64,000 nucleotides of DNA from Pseudomonadota bacterium (GCA_018261735.1 JAGTRM010000004.1:1-64000); one strand, 5' to 3'. Positions 29,163 through 43,054 are shown, counted from the stretch's first letter. A program made the numbers and translations. The notes: generated by a model not told the origin, from the letters alone.

Positions 29163-29935
29163 GGATGGGTTTCCTGCGTCGTGTCGTCCATGCCGATCCG
29201 CCCGATAAAAGGCAGGCGCAATCCTGGGCTATTCAGATCAAGGCCAAAATTGAGCCCCATGAAATTGATTTCGATGCCTTCTTCGAGACCAATGCTGATG
29301 CCGCCCATCCCCAAAAGCGAGGCCTGAATACCGCGCCCGGAGCTGGAAAGACCGATCGGATTGCCGATCGAGCGGTAATCCTTGCCGACGGCATTGGCCG
29401 GCAGGTCGAGTTTGAGTGCTGGAACTTCCCGACCGATATGTGCCATGAAGGTATTGCTATTGGGCCCCGGATAGGCGCGATAGGTGTGGGCAAAGGGATA
29501 GCTGGCAATCGCCGCTTCAATTTCCGAGATCATGGTGGCAGCCACAGCGCCGCGATGATCGACCAATAGTTTCGGCTGCGCGCCATACCAGAGCCCGTCG
29601 GCAATGGCGTAGTTACGCTGCACGACCTCGTCGCCCGCCCACCCGATTACGTCATAGCGCGTGTAGGCGGTTTCCCCCGGCTTTTTAAAGATGATCCACG
29701 GATGCACCGCCACCAGACCGCGCCAACCATAGGTCGGTGCGATATAGACCTGAACGATGGCGGTGTCGGCCAACTTGGCCGGGTCGGGCGCGATCCCGGC
29801 CGAATGACGCGGGGCATCAAACCAGCCTTGCCATGCTGCGTGCTTTTCCGCCGAAGCGGCTTTGGCAATGCTCAGCCCGAAACACAGAACGAGCACCAGC
29901 AAAAGGCTGGACGAGACAAAATTCCGGAATTTCAT
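29159..29935 (-). CDS. DUF3750 family secreted/membrane protein
   Basis: 258 residues. An N-terminal hydrophobic segment (SSLLLVLVLCFGLSIAKA) is a signal peptide or anchor. The body contains IVQVYIAPTYGWRGLVAVHPWI, YTRYDVIGW and AYPGPNSNTFMAHIGREVP, which I associate with DUF3750. The last includes an NSNTF segment with cysteine replaced by serine, so a transpeptidase-like mechanism is not supported. Function unknown. It is coupled to the SUMF1-domain gene. Confidence 0.7.
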   Translation of the reverse strand: MKFRNFVSSSLLLVLVLCFGLSIAKAASAEKHAAWQGWFDAPRHSAGIAPDPAKLADTAIVQVYIAPTYGWRGLVAVHPWIIFKKPGETAYTRYDVIGWAGDEVVQRNYAIADGLWYGAQPKLLVDHRGAVAATMISEIEAAIASYPFAHTYRAYPGPNSNTFMAHIGREVPALKLDLPANAVGKDYRSIGNPIGLSSSGRGIQASLLGMGGISIGLEEGIEINFMGLNFGLDLNSPGLRLPFIGRIGMDDTTQETHP

Positions 29936-29983
29936 TCTTACTTTCCTGCGAACGTTTCCATGGGAGAGCGCGACGATGGCACG

Positions 29984-31267
29984 TCAGCACTCTTGTCCAA
30001 CCTCGGCCAGATGGGCGTTCCGCTCGACGGGGACATGGGTAACCCGATTCTGCAGCCAGGCGCTGACCAAGCAGCCGATTCCTGCGATAGCCACGATGGC
30101 CCCCATTGGCCACGGCGTGCCGTCGGCAAACCAGCCCAAGAGCGCCGCGCTTAAAATGCCACTGCCATAATGCATGGCACCGACCAGTGACGATGCGGCA
30201 CCCGCTTGTTTGGGAAAGGCTGCCAATACACTCGCAACCGAATTGGCGACGATAAAGCCGCTTACCGCCATGAAACAGAAGATGGGGATAGCCAGCCCAG
30301 CCACACCGCCCCAACCAAACCAGGCGTCGATAGCCAGCGCTATCCCTGATATGGCAGCGATCCAGCAGCCGAACCGGAAAATTCGCTCGGCGCCCAGCTT
30401 GCCAACAAGGCGGGTGTTGACGAAATTGAGCGCCATCAATCCGACGATGTTGATGCCAAACAGCAAACCAAAAATCTGGGTCGAAACATGATAGTAATCG
30501 ACATAGGCAAAGGGTGTTCCTGCGATAAAGGCATAGCAACCGCCGTAATAAAAACCGCCCGAGACGGCATAGACCAGCAGACGACGATCACGCACGAGCG
30601 CCAGATAGTCTTTCAAGGTTTGCTGCAGCGAAGACTGGCTGCGGCGGCTGGCAGGCAAGGTCTCCGGCAACAAGGTCAGCGCAGCCAAGGCCAGCAAGCC
30701 CAGCAGCGCCAAAACCCAGAAAATGCCATGCCAGGACCAGACCGCCAGGATTTCTCCGCCAAGCAAGGGGCCGAGCAAGGGCGCAATTGCCATCATCAGG
30801 ATCAGGGTGGAGAGCATTTGCGCGGCGCGTTCGCGGGCATACAAATCGCGCGCCATGGCGCGCGCCAGTCCCGGCCCGGAGCAGGCTCCCAGCGCCTGAA
30901 AAATGCGCCAGACCAGCATTTCGGTGATCGTCGAAGACATCGCGCAACCGACAGATCCGAGAATAAATACCACCAGACCGGCGGCAATCGGCATGCGGCG
31001 GCCAAGACGGTCACTCAACGGCCCCCAGAAAAGCTGGCCCAGACTGAATCCGATCAGGAAGGTCGAAATCGTCAATTCCACCCGGCCAATATCGGCATGA
31101 AAATCCTGTACCAATGTCGGCAAGGCCGGCAGATACATATCGGTCGAAATCGACGAAAACGACATCAGCGCGCTCAGGATGATCAGAATGCGCAGATCGT
31201 GGGCGTGCTTGGCTTCGGCAGCGGGCTGACTGGATTCAAGCGCTGTGGTGTGGTGTTGCTCTGACAT
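29984..31267 (-). CDS. MFS multidrug transporter, Bcr/CflA type
   Basis: 427 residues with about 12 helices. The N-terminal STDMYLPALPTLVQDF motif is diagnostic for the Bcr/CflA drug-export group, followed by the loop motif GPLSDRLGRRMP. A cytoplasmic N-terminal extension of ~25 polar residues precedes the first helix. The ATG at 31267 is used. It lies 68 bases behind the metallo-hydrolase gene in the same direction; its cargo is unknown. Confidence 0.88.
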   Translation of the reverse strand: MSEQHHTTALESSQPAAEAKHAHDLRILIILSALMSFSSISTDMYLPALPTLVQDFHADIGRVELTISTFLIGFSLGQLFWGPLSDRLGRRMPIAAGLVVFILGSVGCAMSSTITEMLVWRIFQALGACSGPGLARAMARDLYARERAAQMLSTLILMMAIAPLLGPLLGGEILAVWSWHGIFWVLALLGLLALAALTLLPETLPASRRSQSSLQQTLKDYLALVRDRRLLVYAVSGGFYYGGCYAFIAGTPFAYVDYYHVSTQIFGLLFGINIVGLMALNFVNTRLVGKLGAERIFRFGCWIAAISGIALAIDAWFGWGGVAGLAIPIFCFMAVSGFIVANSVASVLAAFPKQAGAASSLVGAMHYGSGILSAALLGWFADGTPWPMGAIVAIAGIGCLVSAWLQNRVTHVPVERNAHLAEVGQEC

Positions 31268-31335
31268 AAAACGGATTTCCTTTTTACTTCGACAAATACT
31301 GCGCGTTGCTGACCTTGTTCATTCAGGTTTATTTC

Positions 31336-32514
31336 TTATGGCTTTGCCCGCCACCAGGCGCTGCCGGCCTGCGGGGCCAGAAAACGGGTGGGTGCGCCTA
31401 TCTTGGGGGTGGCCAGATTGATGTCGTGCTTTGCTGCCAGCGCCGTAATCCGCTCGAACGGGTCGTTCCAGGCATGCAGCGATAAATCGAAAGTGCCGTT
31501 GTGAATCGGGAAGAGCCATTGGCCGCGCAGATCCTTGAAGCCCTGCAGGGTTTGTTCTGGCAGCATGTGCACATAGGCCCAGTGCGGGTCATAGGCACCG
31601 GTTTCCATGAAGGCCATATCGAAGGGGCCATAGCGATCGCCAATGGTTTTGAAGCCATCGAAATACCCGGAATCTCCACTGAAAAACAGGCGGAAGTCGC
31701 CGGACTGGATCACCCAGGAGCACCACAGTGTCTTGTCGGAATCCCGCAAGCCCCGGCCGGAAAAATGCTGGGCCGGCGTGGCAATCAAGCGGAGGCCATC
31801 GACCTGGGTTCCCTGCCACCAATCCAGTTGCTGGACTTTCTCGGCGGGAATTCCCCTGGAAACCAGCAGATCGCCAACGCCGAGCGGGGCAATGAAATGT
31901 CGGGTCTTGCCGGCAAGCTGGCGGACGGCATCGTGGTCAAGGTGGTCGTAATGGTTGTGCGACAGGATCACGGCTTCCAGTGGCGGCAATGCCTCCAATG
32001 CAATCGGCACTTCGTGAAAACGCTTGGGGCCGAACCAGGACAGCGGTGAGACGCGCTCAGCAAAAACCGGATCGGTCAGCCAGAACTTGCCATTGATCTT
32101 GAATAGCAACGTTGAATGCCCGAGGCGGAAAACGCTGTTGTCGGCCGCATTCAGCAAATCGGCTTGCGTCAAACGGATTACAGGAATGGCTTGCTGGGGA
32201 ACGGTGCCTGCGGGTTTGTCGAAGAAAAACGTCCACATCAGTTTCGGGTTGTTCCAGAAATTGAGCGGCGGGCGTGGTACTGGATTACGGAAACGGCCAT
32301 TTTCAAACTGCGGCGATTCCGGATAAGCCTGAATGTCCCGCAGCAAATAGGCTGAACAAGCAATCGCCACACATCCTCCAAACAACAGTAATCCACATAA
32401 AAAAGCGAGGCGGCGAAATGCTTTTCGCATGCCAAAGGGTACGAACATCGGCATTGTTAACGCCACGAACCCCAAACTTTTGCGCAATCGGGTCCAATAC
32501 TGAGGCATGGTCAT
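31336..32514 (-). CDS. Metallo-beta-lactamase-fold hydrolase, NAPE-PLD/UlaG-like, membrane-anchored
   Basis: 392 residues. Residues about 34-56 form one hydrophobic segment, an anchor or uncleaved signal. The metal motif is SHNHYDHLD (HxHxDH), with a later ATPAQHFSGRG, FSGDSGY and IHNGTFD supplying the remaining ligands; this order is typical of the NAPE-phospholipase-D-like group. The ATG at 32514 overlaps the DUF4405 gene's stop; a second ATG at 32508 would lose two residues. The substrate is unknown. Confidence 0.83.
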   Translation of the reverse strand: MTMPQYWTRLRKSLGFVALTMPMFVPFGMRKAFRRLAFLCGLLLFGGCVAIACSAYLLRDIQAYPESPQFENGRFRNPVPRPPLNFWNNPKLMWTFFFDKPAGTVPQQAIPVIRLTQADLLNAADNSVFRLGHSTLLFKINGKFWLTDPVFAERVSPLSWFGPKRFHEVPIALEALPPLEAVILSHNHYDHLDHDAVRQLAGKTRHFIAPLGVGDLLVSRGIPAEKVQQLDWWQGTQVDGLRLIATPAQHFSGRGLRDSDKTLWCSWVIQSGDFRLFFSGDSGYFDGFKTIGDRYGPFDMAFMETGAYDPHWAYVHMLPEQTLQGFKDLRGQWLFPIHNGTFDLSLHAWNDPFERITALAAKHDINLATPKIGAPTRFLAPQAGSAWWRAKP

Positions 32515-33182
32515 CGCTCCCTTTTCCGGCGCTGCAATGCAAAGCGCAAACCATAATGGGCCAATGCGGTATAGAGCCCAACGATGGCGATGTACTGGAA
32601 AAAGAAGCCGGCAATCGACGCTTCAAAATCCCAATGGTCAAACGAGTAATAGGCAATGAGCTTCAGTAACAATTTGCGCTCGAGCATGGCGTAAATGCCA
32701 TAAGCGGCCAGTGCCAGCGCCAAAATCGGCAGCAAGGTCAGCCAACGTTGCTGGGGATGATGACGCGGCAGGGTCTCCGCCATCACCATCTTCCAGTGCA
32801 GGCCAAGATGCACTGCCATCAGGATCAGAAAGCCGTTGGCGCTGGCGCTGTGGATCTCGTGCGGCAGCCATTCGCTCTGAACACCAAACCAGGCAAAAAG
32901 GAGGTTCGAATTCAAGAGGCCGCTCATCATCAGCAAGAGCGCATCGGCGAGCAAAAGCAGATTGACCGTGAGGCTGGCCAAACGGATGCCGTTGTAGCGC
33001 CCTTTGAATAGCGCCGGAAACCAGCGCCAATTCAAAGCCGCGTGCCCGATAAAGAGCAGAAATAGCGCGATGCCGATCAATTCATGGAGGGTATTGCCCG
33101 TCAACTGATAGGCAAATTCCAGCAAGATCAGTACCGTCATCATGCCGTCGAGCCACAGGCGTTTGCGCAAGGTCCACTTCAT
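32511..33182 (-). CDS. DUF4405 cytochrome-b-like integral membrane protein
   Basis: 223 residues with four or more membrane helices. Histidines at 33, 47, 108, 111, 125 and 129 lie in or near helices, a pattern consistent with b-type heme ligation in the DUF4405 family, which often sits next to periplasmic redox proteins. Its gene is 11 bases downstream of the cyclophilin-like gene and coupled to the metallo-hydrolase. A role in passing electrons across the membrane to the exported flavodoxin is my inference. Confidence 0.72.
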   Translation of the reverse strand: MKWTLRKRLWLDGMMTVLILLEFAYQLTGNTLHELIGIALFLLFIGHAALNWRWFPALFKGRYNGIRLASLTVNLLLLADALLLMMSGLLNSNLLFAWFGVQSEWLPHEIHSASANGFLILMAVHLGLHWKMVMAETLPRHHPQQRWLTLLPILALALAAYGIYAMLERKLLLKLIAYYSFDHWDFEASIAGFFFQYIAIVGLYTALAHYGLRFALQRRKRER

Positions 33183-33193
33183 GCCAGTCCAGC

Positions 33194-33670
33194 CTATTTC
33201 ACGCGCTCGATCTGCATATCGATGCTTTCCGCCATGCCATCAAATGCTTTGAGATCGGACGTAATCTTGCCAATCACAATCAGATCGGAAATATCCGGGT
33301 TATGCCGGTTATCGAAAAAGATCGCGAAAGAGCCTCCCGGCACCCAATAGGCGATGTCGCCATTGGCAAAACCATTTTGCGATTTGCCTGCGGCGAGCGG
33401 TTTTCCGACCTTGCCGTAGTATTCGCGCTCGCCCCAGCGGGTCATTTTCATCGTGACGGGCAGGGACTTCAGAAAGTCGCGCGCGGTCGGGCTGTCATTC
33501 AAGGTTCCGTTCAGCACAGTTTTGCCGGCACGGATCGTAATCGGCGTCGTGCTCCCGACCGGGTTCTCGGCAGCATGGACATGATTGGCAACCATACTTC
33601 CTCCGATCAACAATGCACCCAGCAGTAACCCGCTCCGAAAAGCTGAAAATTCCTTGAGTAGGGTTTGCAT
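33194..33670 (-). CDS. Secreted cyclophilin-like fold protein
   Basis: 158 residues. An N-terminal signal peptide ends near VHA-AE (residue 34). The rest matches the cyclophilin-like domain family found beside flavodoxins: TVLNGTLNDSPTARDFLKSLPVTMKMTRWGEREYYG, then GDIAYWVPGGSFAIFFD and DLIVIGKITSDL. This fold lacks classical prolyl isomerase residues and its role is not known. It lies 10 bases after the flavodoxin gene, and both products are predicted to leave the cytoplasm. Confidence 0.78.
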   Translation of the reverse strand: MQTLLKEFSAFRSGLLLGALLIGGSMVANHVHAAENPVGSTTPITIRAGKTVLNGTLNDSPTARDFLKSLPVTMKMTRWGEREYYGKVGKPLAAGKSQNGFANGDIAYWVPGGSFAIFFDNRHNPDISDLIVIGKITSDLKAFDGMAESIDMQIERVK

Positions 33671-33680
33671 CTGTTCCTTC

Positions 33681-34343
33681 TTATATCGTCATGCCATGCT
33701 TTTTGAGCCAATCGGCCAGATCACGTCGCGCCGAATTGCTCTGCACACTACTGATGCCCCCACCGCGCAAGGCCAGCCCTTCGAGCAGCGTGGCCTTGGG
33801 GCAGAGTTGGCGCAGATCGCTGACACTGCTGCCCAGTCCGCTGCCTTCGTGGGTGCAGAACGGGATCACGGTCTTGCCATCGAGGCGGTGCTGCTCCAGG
33901 AAGGTGAAAAAGGCCATCGGCATCGTGCCCCACCAGTTCGGATAGCCCACAAAGATCGTGTCGTAGCCGGCCATGTTCTGTACTTCGGCGGTGAGCTTGG
34001 GGCGGAAACCCGAGTCCAGCTCGCGCCGTGCCTGATTAGTGGTCGCGCGGTATTCCTGCGGGTAACTGTGCGTGGTTTTGAGCTCGAAAAGATCGCCGCC
34101 CGTGGCGCGCTGAATCTGGCTGGCTACTTCGCGCGTGGTGCCGGTGCGCGAGTAATAGGCAATCAGCACTTTTCCCGGCTTACGGCCAGTTACAGCGGCT
34201 CCGGCAGGCTTGCCGAGCAGTGTGGACGACACCCCGGCCACCAGCCCCATGGCCGCCGTTTTCATAAAATCGCGTCGTGAAGAAGATTGCGATTCAGCAT
34301 CAACCGTGAGGCTCGGGTCTTGCCCGCGAGTGGATTGAGTCAT
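33681..34343 (-). CDS. Tat-exported flavodoxin
   Basis: 220 residues. The twin-arginine signal SSRRDFMK is followed by a hydrophobic stretch ending AGA near residue 50. The flavodoxin domain begins VLIAYYSRTGTTREVA, the FMN phosphate loop; FVGYPNWWGTMPMAF and FCTHEGSGLG are the other FMN-contacting segments. Export of a folded FMN protein needs Tat, so the signal and the fold agree. Flavodoxins usually work in the cytoplasm, which makes the location notable. Confidence 0.88.
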   Translation of the reverse strand: MTQSTRGQDPSLTVDAESQSSSRRDFMKTAAMGLVAGVSSTLLGKPAGAAVTGRKPGKVLIAYYSRTGTTREVASQIQRATGGDLFELKTTHSYPQEYRATTNQARRELDSGFRPKLTAEVQNMAGYDTIFVGYPNWWGTMPMAFFTFLEQHRLDGKTVIPFCTHEGSGLGSSVSDLRQLCPKATLLEGLALRGGGISSVQSNSARRDLADWLKKHGMTI

Positions 34344-34388
34344 TCCCGGAACTCCTGTGTTTCGGTTTAAAAGCCATGCACCTAAGGG

Positions 34389-35384
<996 letters not shown>

Positions 35385-35398
35385 TTAAATTCAATCAG

Positions 35399-36640
<1,242 letters not shown>

Positions 36641-37042
36641 TTAGGGCTCTAAGGAATACTCGATATCGCTGACCTGCTCGAACCAGTTGGCCGATTTGCC
36701 ATCCTGTGCTTCCTGAATCGCGATATGGGTCATGGCCGTGGTCGGTGCTGCACCATGCCAATGCTTTTCTCCCGGCGCGATCCAGACGATGTCGCCCGGG
36801 AGGATTTCTTCGATCGGTCCATCTTGCAATTGCACACGCCCGCAACCGGCCAGCACCACAAGGGTTTGACCGAGCGGGTGGCTGTGCCACGCGGTACGCG
36901 CACCCGGCTCGAACGTGACTGCCGCATTCGAAACCGTGGCCGGGGCTTCGGTCTGAAACAGACCATCGATGCGAACGCTTCCGGTAAACCAGTTTTCTGG
37001 ACCGACGATCGACGGGATGGTGCCGTTATGTAAAATTTTCAT
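36641..37042 (-). CDS. Small cupin-domain protein
   Basis: 133 residues, single cupin barrel. Motif one is [19 protein letters not shown] with the metal histidines, and motif two [19 protein letters not shown] supplies the last histidine. Such proteins in oxidoreductase clusters often resemble carboxymuconolactone-linked cupins, but no specific reaction can be named. It lies 12 bases after the preceding aldo/keto reductase gene. Confidence 0.85.
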   Translation of the reverse strand: MKILHNGTIPSIVGPENWFTGSVRIDGLFQTEAPATVSNAAVTFEPGARTAWHSHPLGQTLVVLAGCGRVQLQDGPIEEILPGDIVWIAPGEKHWHGAAPTTAMTHIAIQEAQDGKSANWFEQVSDIEYSLEP

Positions 37043-37054
37043 GGGGTTTACTCC

Positions 37055-39356
<2,302 letters not shown>

Positions 39357-39402
39357 AGCAGTCTCCTGAATTCTGTCAGTCCGTACTTTAGGGTGATTTT
39401 TA

Positions 39403-39418
39403 TCATCAAACTAGATGA
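39403..39418. promoter_or_regulatory. LysR-type operator between the MFS pump and LysR gene
   Basis: TCATC-AAACTA-GATGA is a perfect inverted repeat in the 127-base divergent spacer, flanked by A/T-rich sequence. It also fits the T-N11-A pattern of LysR sites. It lies 46 bases before the pump gene start and 65 before the LysR start. Confidence 0.55.
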
Positions 39419-39483
39419 CAAATACTTGAACGAGAAACAAGTAAAAGTTGATAATAAAGAGTGAAAAATTTGCGGAATTAATC

Positions 39484-40467
39484 ATGGCAATCAATGAACT
39501 GCGCGCGATCGAAATCTTTACCAAGGCGGTTGAATTGGGAAGCCTGCGCAAAGCGGCTGTCGCGCAAGGTCTCAGCCCGCAGGCTGCCAGCCAAGCTCTG
39601 GCGCAACTTGAGCAGCACCTTGGTGTGCGGCTTTTGCACCGGACCACGCGCAATATCTCGCTGACGGATGAAGGCCGGCAGTTTCTGGAGGCGGCGCAGC
39701 CCGCGCTTTCGGCGCTAGAGCGAGCCTTGCAGCGCGTGCGACAGGCCAAGGATGAAAGCGTCGGGCCGCTGCATATCGTTGGACCCAGCAGTCTTTTCCC
39801 ACCCGTGATCTGGCCACTGGTCGATGCGTTCTGCCAGTTGCATCCCGGCATTCAGCCGGATGTGCAGCTAGATGACCGGCTTGGCAATTGGGTCGAAGAT
39901 CGGGTCGATGTGGGGTTCCGGATCAGCTCCCAGCCGGAAGAAGGCGTGATTGCGCGCCGGCTTTTCCCCTTGCAACTGATTATCTGCGCCACTCCCCAAT
40001 ATCTGGCCCGTCATGGCGCGCCCGAATCGCTGGCTGATCTGACCAACCATCGCTGTTGCGTTTTTCGCCATCCGGGCACCGGGCGACTATTGCCATGGTG
40101 GGTAAAGGTGAATAACGAAACCACTTCGCTGGATCTGCCGCCGGCACTTACCACCAACAATGCTGAGCTCGAAGTCGAGGCGGTTCTGTCGGGCAGGATG
40201 ATCGGTTCGCTGGCGAATATTTCTGTTGCCGCGCATATTCGATCAGGGCGAGTGGTGCCTTTGCTGGTCGAGCATGTGGCCGATGACAAAAGCATTTTCA
40301 TCTACTACGGCAGCCGATCCGCCCAGCCCGCGCGGGTGCGGGCGTTTATCGATCTGGCAATAGAGCGGCTGACCCATAGCAGCGACTATGTTTTGAATCC
40401 CGACGAGTTAAAACGGCTGGAAGCCGCCGGCAGAAAGGCTAGCCGCCGAAAATCCATTGCCCCCTGA
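39484..40467 (+). CDS. LysR-family transcriptional regulator
   Basis: 327 residues. The winged helix covers residues 1-60 (MAINELRAIEIF, GSLRKAAVAQGLSPQAASQALAQLE, RTTRNISLTDEGRQFLE), followed by a periplasmic-binding-like effector domain with DDRLGNWVEDRVDVGFR. It is closely related to the second LysR protein of this window, sharing DDRLGNWVE, IYYGSRS and PARVR blocks. The ATG at 39484 gives the standard start. It probably controls the divergent pump and the genes behind it. Confidence 0.9.
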   Translation: MAINELRAIEIFTKAVELGSLRKAAVAQGLSPQAASQALAQLEQHLGVRLLHRTTRNISLTDEGRQFLEAAQPALSALERALQRVRQAKDESVGPLHIVGPSSLFPPVIWPLVDAFCQLHPGIQPDVQLDDRLGNWVEDRVDVGFRISSQPEEGVIARRLFPLQLIICATPQYLARHGAPESLADLTNHRCCVFRHPGTGRLLPWWVKVNNETTSLDLPPALTTNNAELEVEAVLSGRMIGSLANISVAAHIRSGRVVPLLVEHVADDKSIFIYYGSRSAQPARVRAFIDLAIERLTHSSDYVLNPDELKRLEAAGRKASRRKSIAP

Positions 40468-40497
40468 ATCTGCAGACAAAGCTGGCCGGATTGAGTT

Positions 40498-40528
40498 GCA
40501 GCCCATCGGGTTTGACCAGATGGGCTGC
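40498..40528. terminator. Hairpin between convergent LysR and NTF2-like genes
   Basis: GCAGCCCATC (40498-40507) pairs perfectly with GATGGGCTGC (40519-40528) around an 11-base loop. It sits in the 79-base convergent gap and could end both transcripts, but there is no clear T-run, so an intrinsic terminator is only likely. Confidence 0.5.
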
Positions 40529-40546
40529 CTGCCATCACGACTGCGC

Positions 40547-41011
40547 TCAGTTCGGCGCAACGAGTTCGCCTACATCGCGCCAGGTAAACCGTGCAGTACG
40601 GCTGGCGATCAGCCAAGTACCGTCACGTCGCACATACTCGTCCTGATAGATCACGCCGTTGCTGTTGTTGAACTTCTTGCCATTCGCTTCGCCCACCAGG
40701 AAAACCAGACAGTAGTGGGTGGAGGTGGCGTGATCGCCATCGATTTCGATCGTGCACTGCCCGTTCATGTGGTACATGGTTTCAAAACTGGCAATGAAAC
40801 TTGAGAATACTTTGCCGATTTCTTCACGCCCCTTCATCGATGCGAACAGCGTGTCGCCGAAATAAGTGTTGACCGTGGCGTCTTCGGTGAAAAGATACAT
40901 CTGGCTGGCAATGTCCTTGACGTCAGCGAGATTCGAGAAAGTATCGACCACGCGTTTGATGGCAGCTTGGTCTTCCAGGTGTTGGATGCGTTGTTCCAGA
41001 GTGATGCTCAT
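40547..41011 (-). CDS. NTF2-like (SnoaL-type) protein
   Basis: 154 residues. The N-terminus ITLEQRIQHLEDQAAIKRVVDTFSNLAD and the central HYCLVF and DGTWLIASR strands match the NTF2-like fold used by small isomerases, dehydratases and ketosteroid-type proteins. No catalytic residue can be assigned confidently. It ends convergently with the LysR gene and lies 93 bases behind the NAD(P)-binding gene in the same direction. Confidence 0.75.
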   Translation of the reverse strand: MSITLEQRIQHLEDQAAIKRVVDTFSNLADVKDIASQMYLFTEDATVNTYFGDTLFASMKGREEIGKVFSSFIASFETMYHMNGQCTIEIDGDHATSTHYCLVFLVGEANGKKFNNSNGVIYQDEYVRRDGTWLIASRTARFTWRDVGELVAPN

Positions 41012-41104
41012 GATTTTTCCTTTAGGTTAGTACTGTTGAATATCTGTTTGGGTATGGCATACAGCCTGTTTAATTTGAAGCCATGCCTGATCCAGACTTG
41101 GTTT

Positions 41105-41689
41105 TCAGGCGTGACTTACGCCGATACTGCTGCGCAGATGCAAGCCATCTGTGGTGGCCAGTTTCGTGATCAGGTCCGACAGGCTGTTGAGCGACACGTC
41201 GTGACCACGGAAAGGCTCGCCCTTTTGCGTGAGCTGGTAGCTGACCGTCTTATCGCGCGTAAACCAGCCCGGCCGCAGGATGGTGTAATCCAGGTCCGAG
41301 GCTTCGATGACGGCGGCCGAATCGCGGTAAGGGTCGAGAATGCTGCTGTATTTCTCGCCCGGCACTTCACCGTAAATGCCCATTGAGCTGATGAATATCA
41401 GCCGTTTGACGCCGACGGCACGCATCGCGTCGATGATGCTGCGCGCCTGCTGCGCCATTGCGCCAGCCAAGTTGGCATACACCACATCCACGCCTTGCAT
41501 TGCCGCTTCGAGTTGGGTGCGATCGAGCACGTCACCTTCGATGATGCGCACTCGCGAAGAATCCGGGTTGGCCATGCGATTCGCACGGCGCAGATAGAGG
41601 GTTAATGTCACATCCCCTTGTTCCAGCAAGAAGGGAATCGTATTGCGCGCAAGCTGACCGTTTGCGCCGAGAACCAAAATGTGAGGCAT
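41105..41689 (-). CDS. NAD(P)-binding atypical short-chain reductase
   Basis: 194 residues. The N-terminal GANGQLARN cofactor loop and the strand MPHILVL place it in the NAD(P)H-binding (NmrA/YwnB-like) group of atypical SDRs. FISSMGIYG and LDYTILRPGWFT are conserved family blocks. The active-site lysine of classical SDRs is not evident. The gap to the alcohol dehydrogenase gene upstream contains a hairpin, GCGGATGAC pairing with GTCATCCGC (41711-41739). Confidence 0.8.
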   Translation of the reverse strand: MPHILVLGANGQLARNTIPFLLEQGDVTLTLYLRRANRMANPDSSRVRIIEGDVLDRTQLEAAMQGVDVVYANLAGAMAQQARSIIDAMRAVGVKRLIFISSMGIYGEVPGEKYSSILDPYRDSAAVIEASDLDYTILRPGWFTRDKTVSYQLTQKGEPFRGHDVSLNSLSDLITKLATTDGLHLRSSIGVSHA

Positions 41690-41749
41690 GGTATTTCCTG
41701 CTTGAATGGTGCGGATGACCGATGAGGCCAGTCATCCGCAGACCAATGT

Positions 41750-42898
41750 TTACAGCGCGTTCTTCAGAATTGTCGTCACCACATCGCGGGTATAGATTTC
41801 AGCGATGCCAAACCACTTGGCGTTGTTCAGTACGTTCTCGATGGTTGCCGGCAAGTCAGCTTCGGTAATGCCCAGCTGCGACAGCCGGGTCGGGGTGCCG
41901 ATCTTGTCGAACCATTTTTCCAGTGCGGCAATACCCTGAGCACCGGTTTCAAGGCCGAATATTTCCTTGGCAAAACGCGTGAATTGGGCCGGGTTGCGAC
42001 TTTGGTACCACTTCATCCATGCCGGCATGATCACCGACAGGCCCGCGCCGTGTGGCACATTGAACAGCGCCGAGAGCGAGTGCTCGATCATGTGGTTGGG
42101 GTAACTGAAGCCGGCGGTGCCGGAGTAGATCAGGCCATTGAGTGCCTGTGTGGACGCCCAGGCGAACTCGGCGCGAGCAGCGTAATTGGTCGGATCGGCA
42201 AGCAGCGTTTCAGTCGTTTCGATCACAGTATTGATAATCGCCTCGACCAGACGGGATTGGAAACGCGGCTGCGTGCTGGCCGTGAAATAGCCTTCGATGG
42301 CGTGGGCAATGATGTCGGCAGCCGAATACACCAGGTAATCGCGCGACACGGTCTGCATCAGCGCCGGATTGACGATCGATACCTTGGGGAAGGTATGCAT
42401 CGAGTTAATAGCAAACTTTTCTTTGGTCTCTTCGTTGGTCACCACTGCGCCGTTGTTCATCTCGCTGCCGGTAGCGGCCAGCGTCAGCACGTCAAAAATC
42501 GGCAACGCTGCGGCAATTGCGCCCTTGCCGATGAAGAGGTCCCAGACATCGCCGTTGTAGAGCGCGCCGGCAGCGATGGCCTTGGAGCTATCGAGCACCG
42601 AACCGCCACCCACGGCCAGTACCGCTTCAACCTGATGGGTGCGGGCCAAGGCGATGGCTTCGCGTACCGTGGAAATCACCGGGTTGCTGACGATGCCGCC
42701 GAATTCGACGAAGGCGATGCCGTGTACTGCCAGGCTTTGGGTTATGGTGGCGAACAGGCCATCGCGCTTGATGCGGTCGCTGCCATAGGTCAGCAGCACT
42801 TTTTTGATGCCGTGCGCAGCCAGATGCTGGCCGATCTGCTGTTCTTTGTCGGTACCGAAATCAATGATGGTCGGATTGTTGAAAGTAAAGTTGTTCAT
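41750..42898 (-). CDS. Iron-containing alcohol dehydrogenase (YqhD/BdhA-like)
   Basis: 382 residues. The Rossmann-like domain has VLAVGGGSVLDSSKAIA and the metal domain has ADIIAHAIEGYF, MIEHSLSALFNVPHGAGLSVIMPAWMKW with the iron/zinc histidines. TGSEMNNGAVVTN is the conserved middle block. This group reduces aldehydes with NADPH. The ATG at 42898 gives MNNFTFNNPT; a further 52 codons upstream carry no family sequence. A 15-base motif upstream is shared with the second LysR operator. Confidence 0.92.
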   Translation of the reverse strand: MNNFTFNNPTIIDFGTDKEQQIGQHLAAHGIKKVLLTYGSDRIKRDGLFATITQSLAVHGIAFVEFGGIVSNPVISTVREAIALARTHQVEAVLAVGGGSVLDSSKAIAAGALYNGDVWDLFIGKGAIAAALPIFDVLTLAATGSEMNNGAVVTNEETKEKFAINSMHTFPKVSIVNPALMQTVSRDYLVYSAADIIAHAIEGYFTASTQPRFQSRLVEAIINTVIETTETLLADPTNYAARAEFAWASTQALNGLIYSGTAGFSYPNHMIEHSLSALFNVPHGAGLSVIMPAWMKWYQSRNPAQFTRFAKEIFGLETGAQGIAALEKWFDKIGTPTRLSQLGITEADLPATIENVLNNAKWFGIAEIYTRDVVTTILKNAL

Positions 42899-42984
42899 TT
42901 TGCGAATCCTTTGCTGGTGTGAAACACGTGTTGGATGCCTGAAACTGTAGCTACTGGAAAGGCATCGGACCATGCATGGTTTGG

Positions 42985-42999
42985 TTGAATGATTTACAA
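42985..42999. promoter_or_regulatory. Motif shared with the second LysR operator
   Basis: The 15 bases TTGAATGATTTACAA upstream of the alcohol dehydrogenase gene are identical to 44643-44657, which includes the left half of the palindrome before the second LysR gene. They lie in the spacer between the hydrolase stop (43055) and the dehydrogenase start, suggesting common control. Confidence 0.5.
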
Positions 43000-43054
43000 A
43001 TATTCGATGAAAACGGGGCTCGTTTTGTGTGCCCCGTCTCATCTGCGATCTCAA

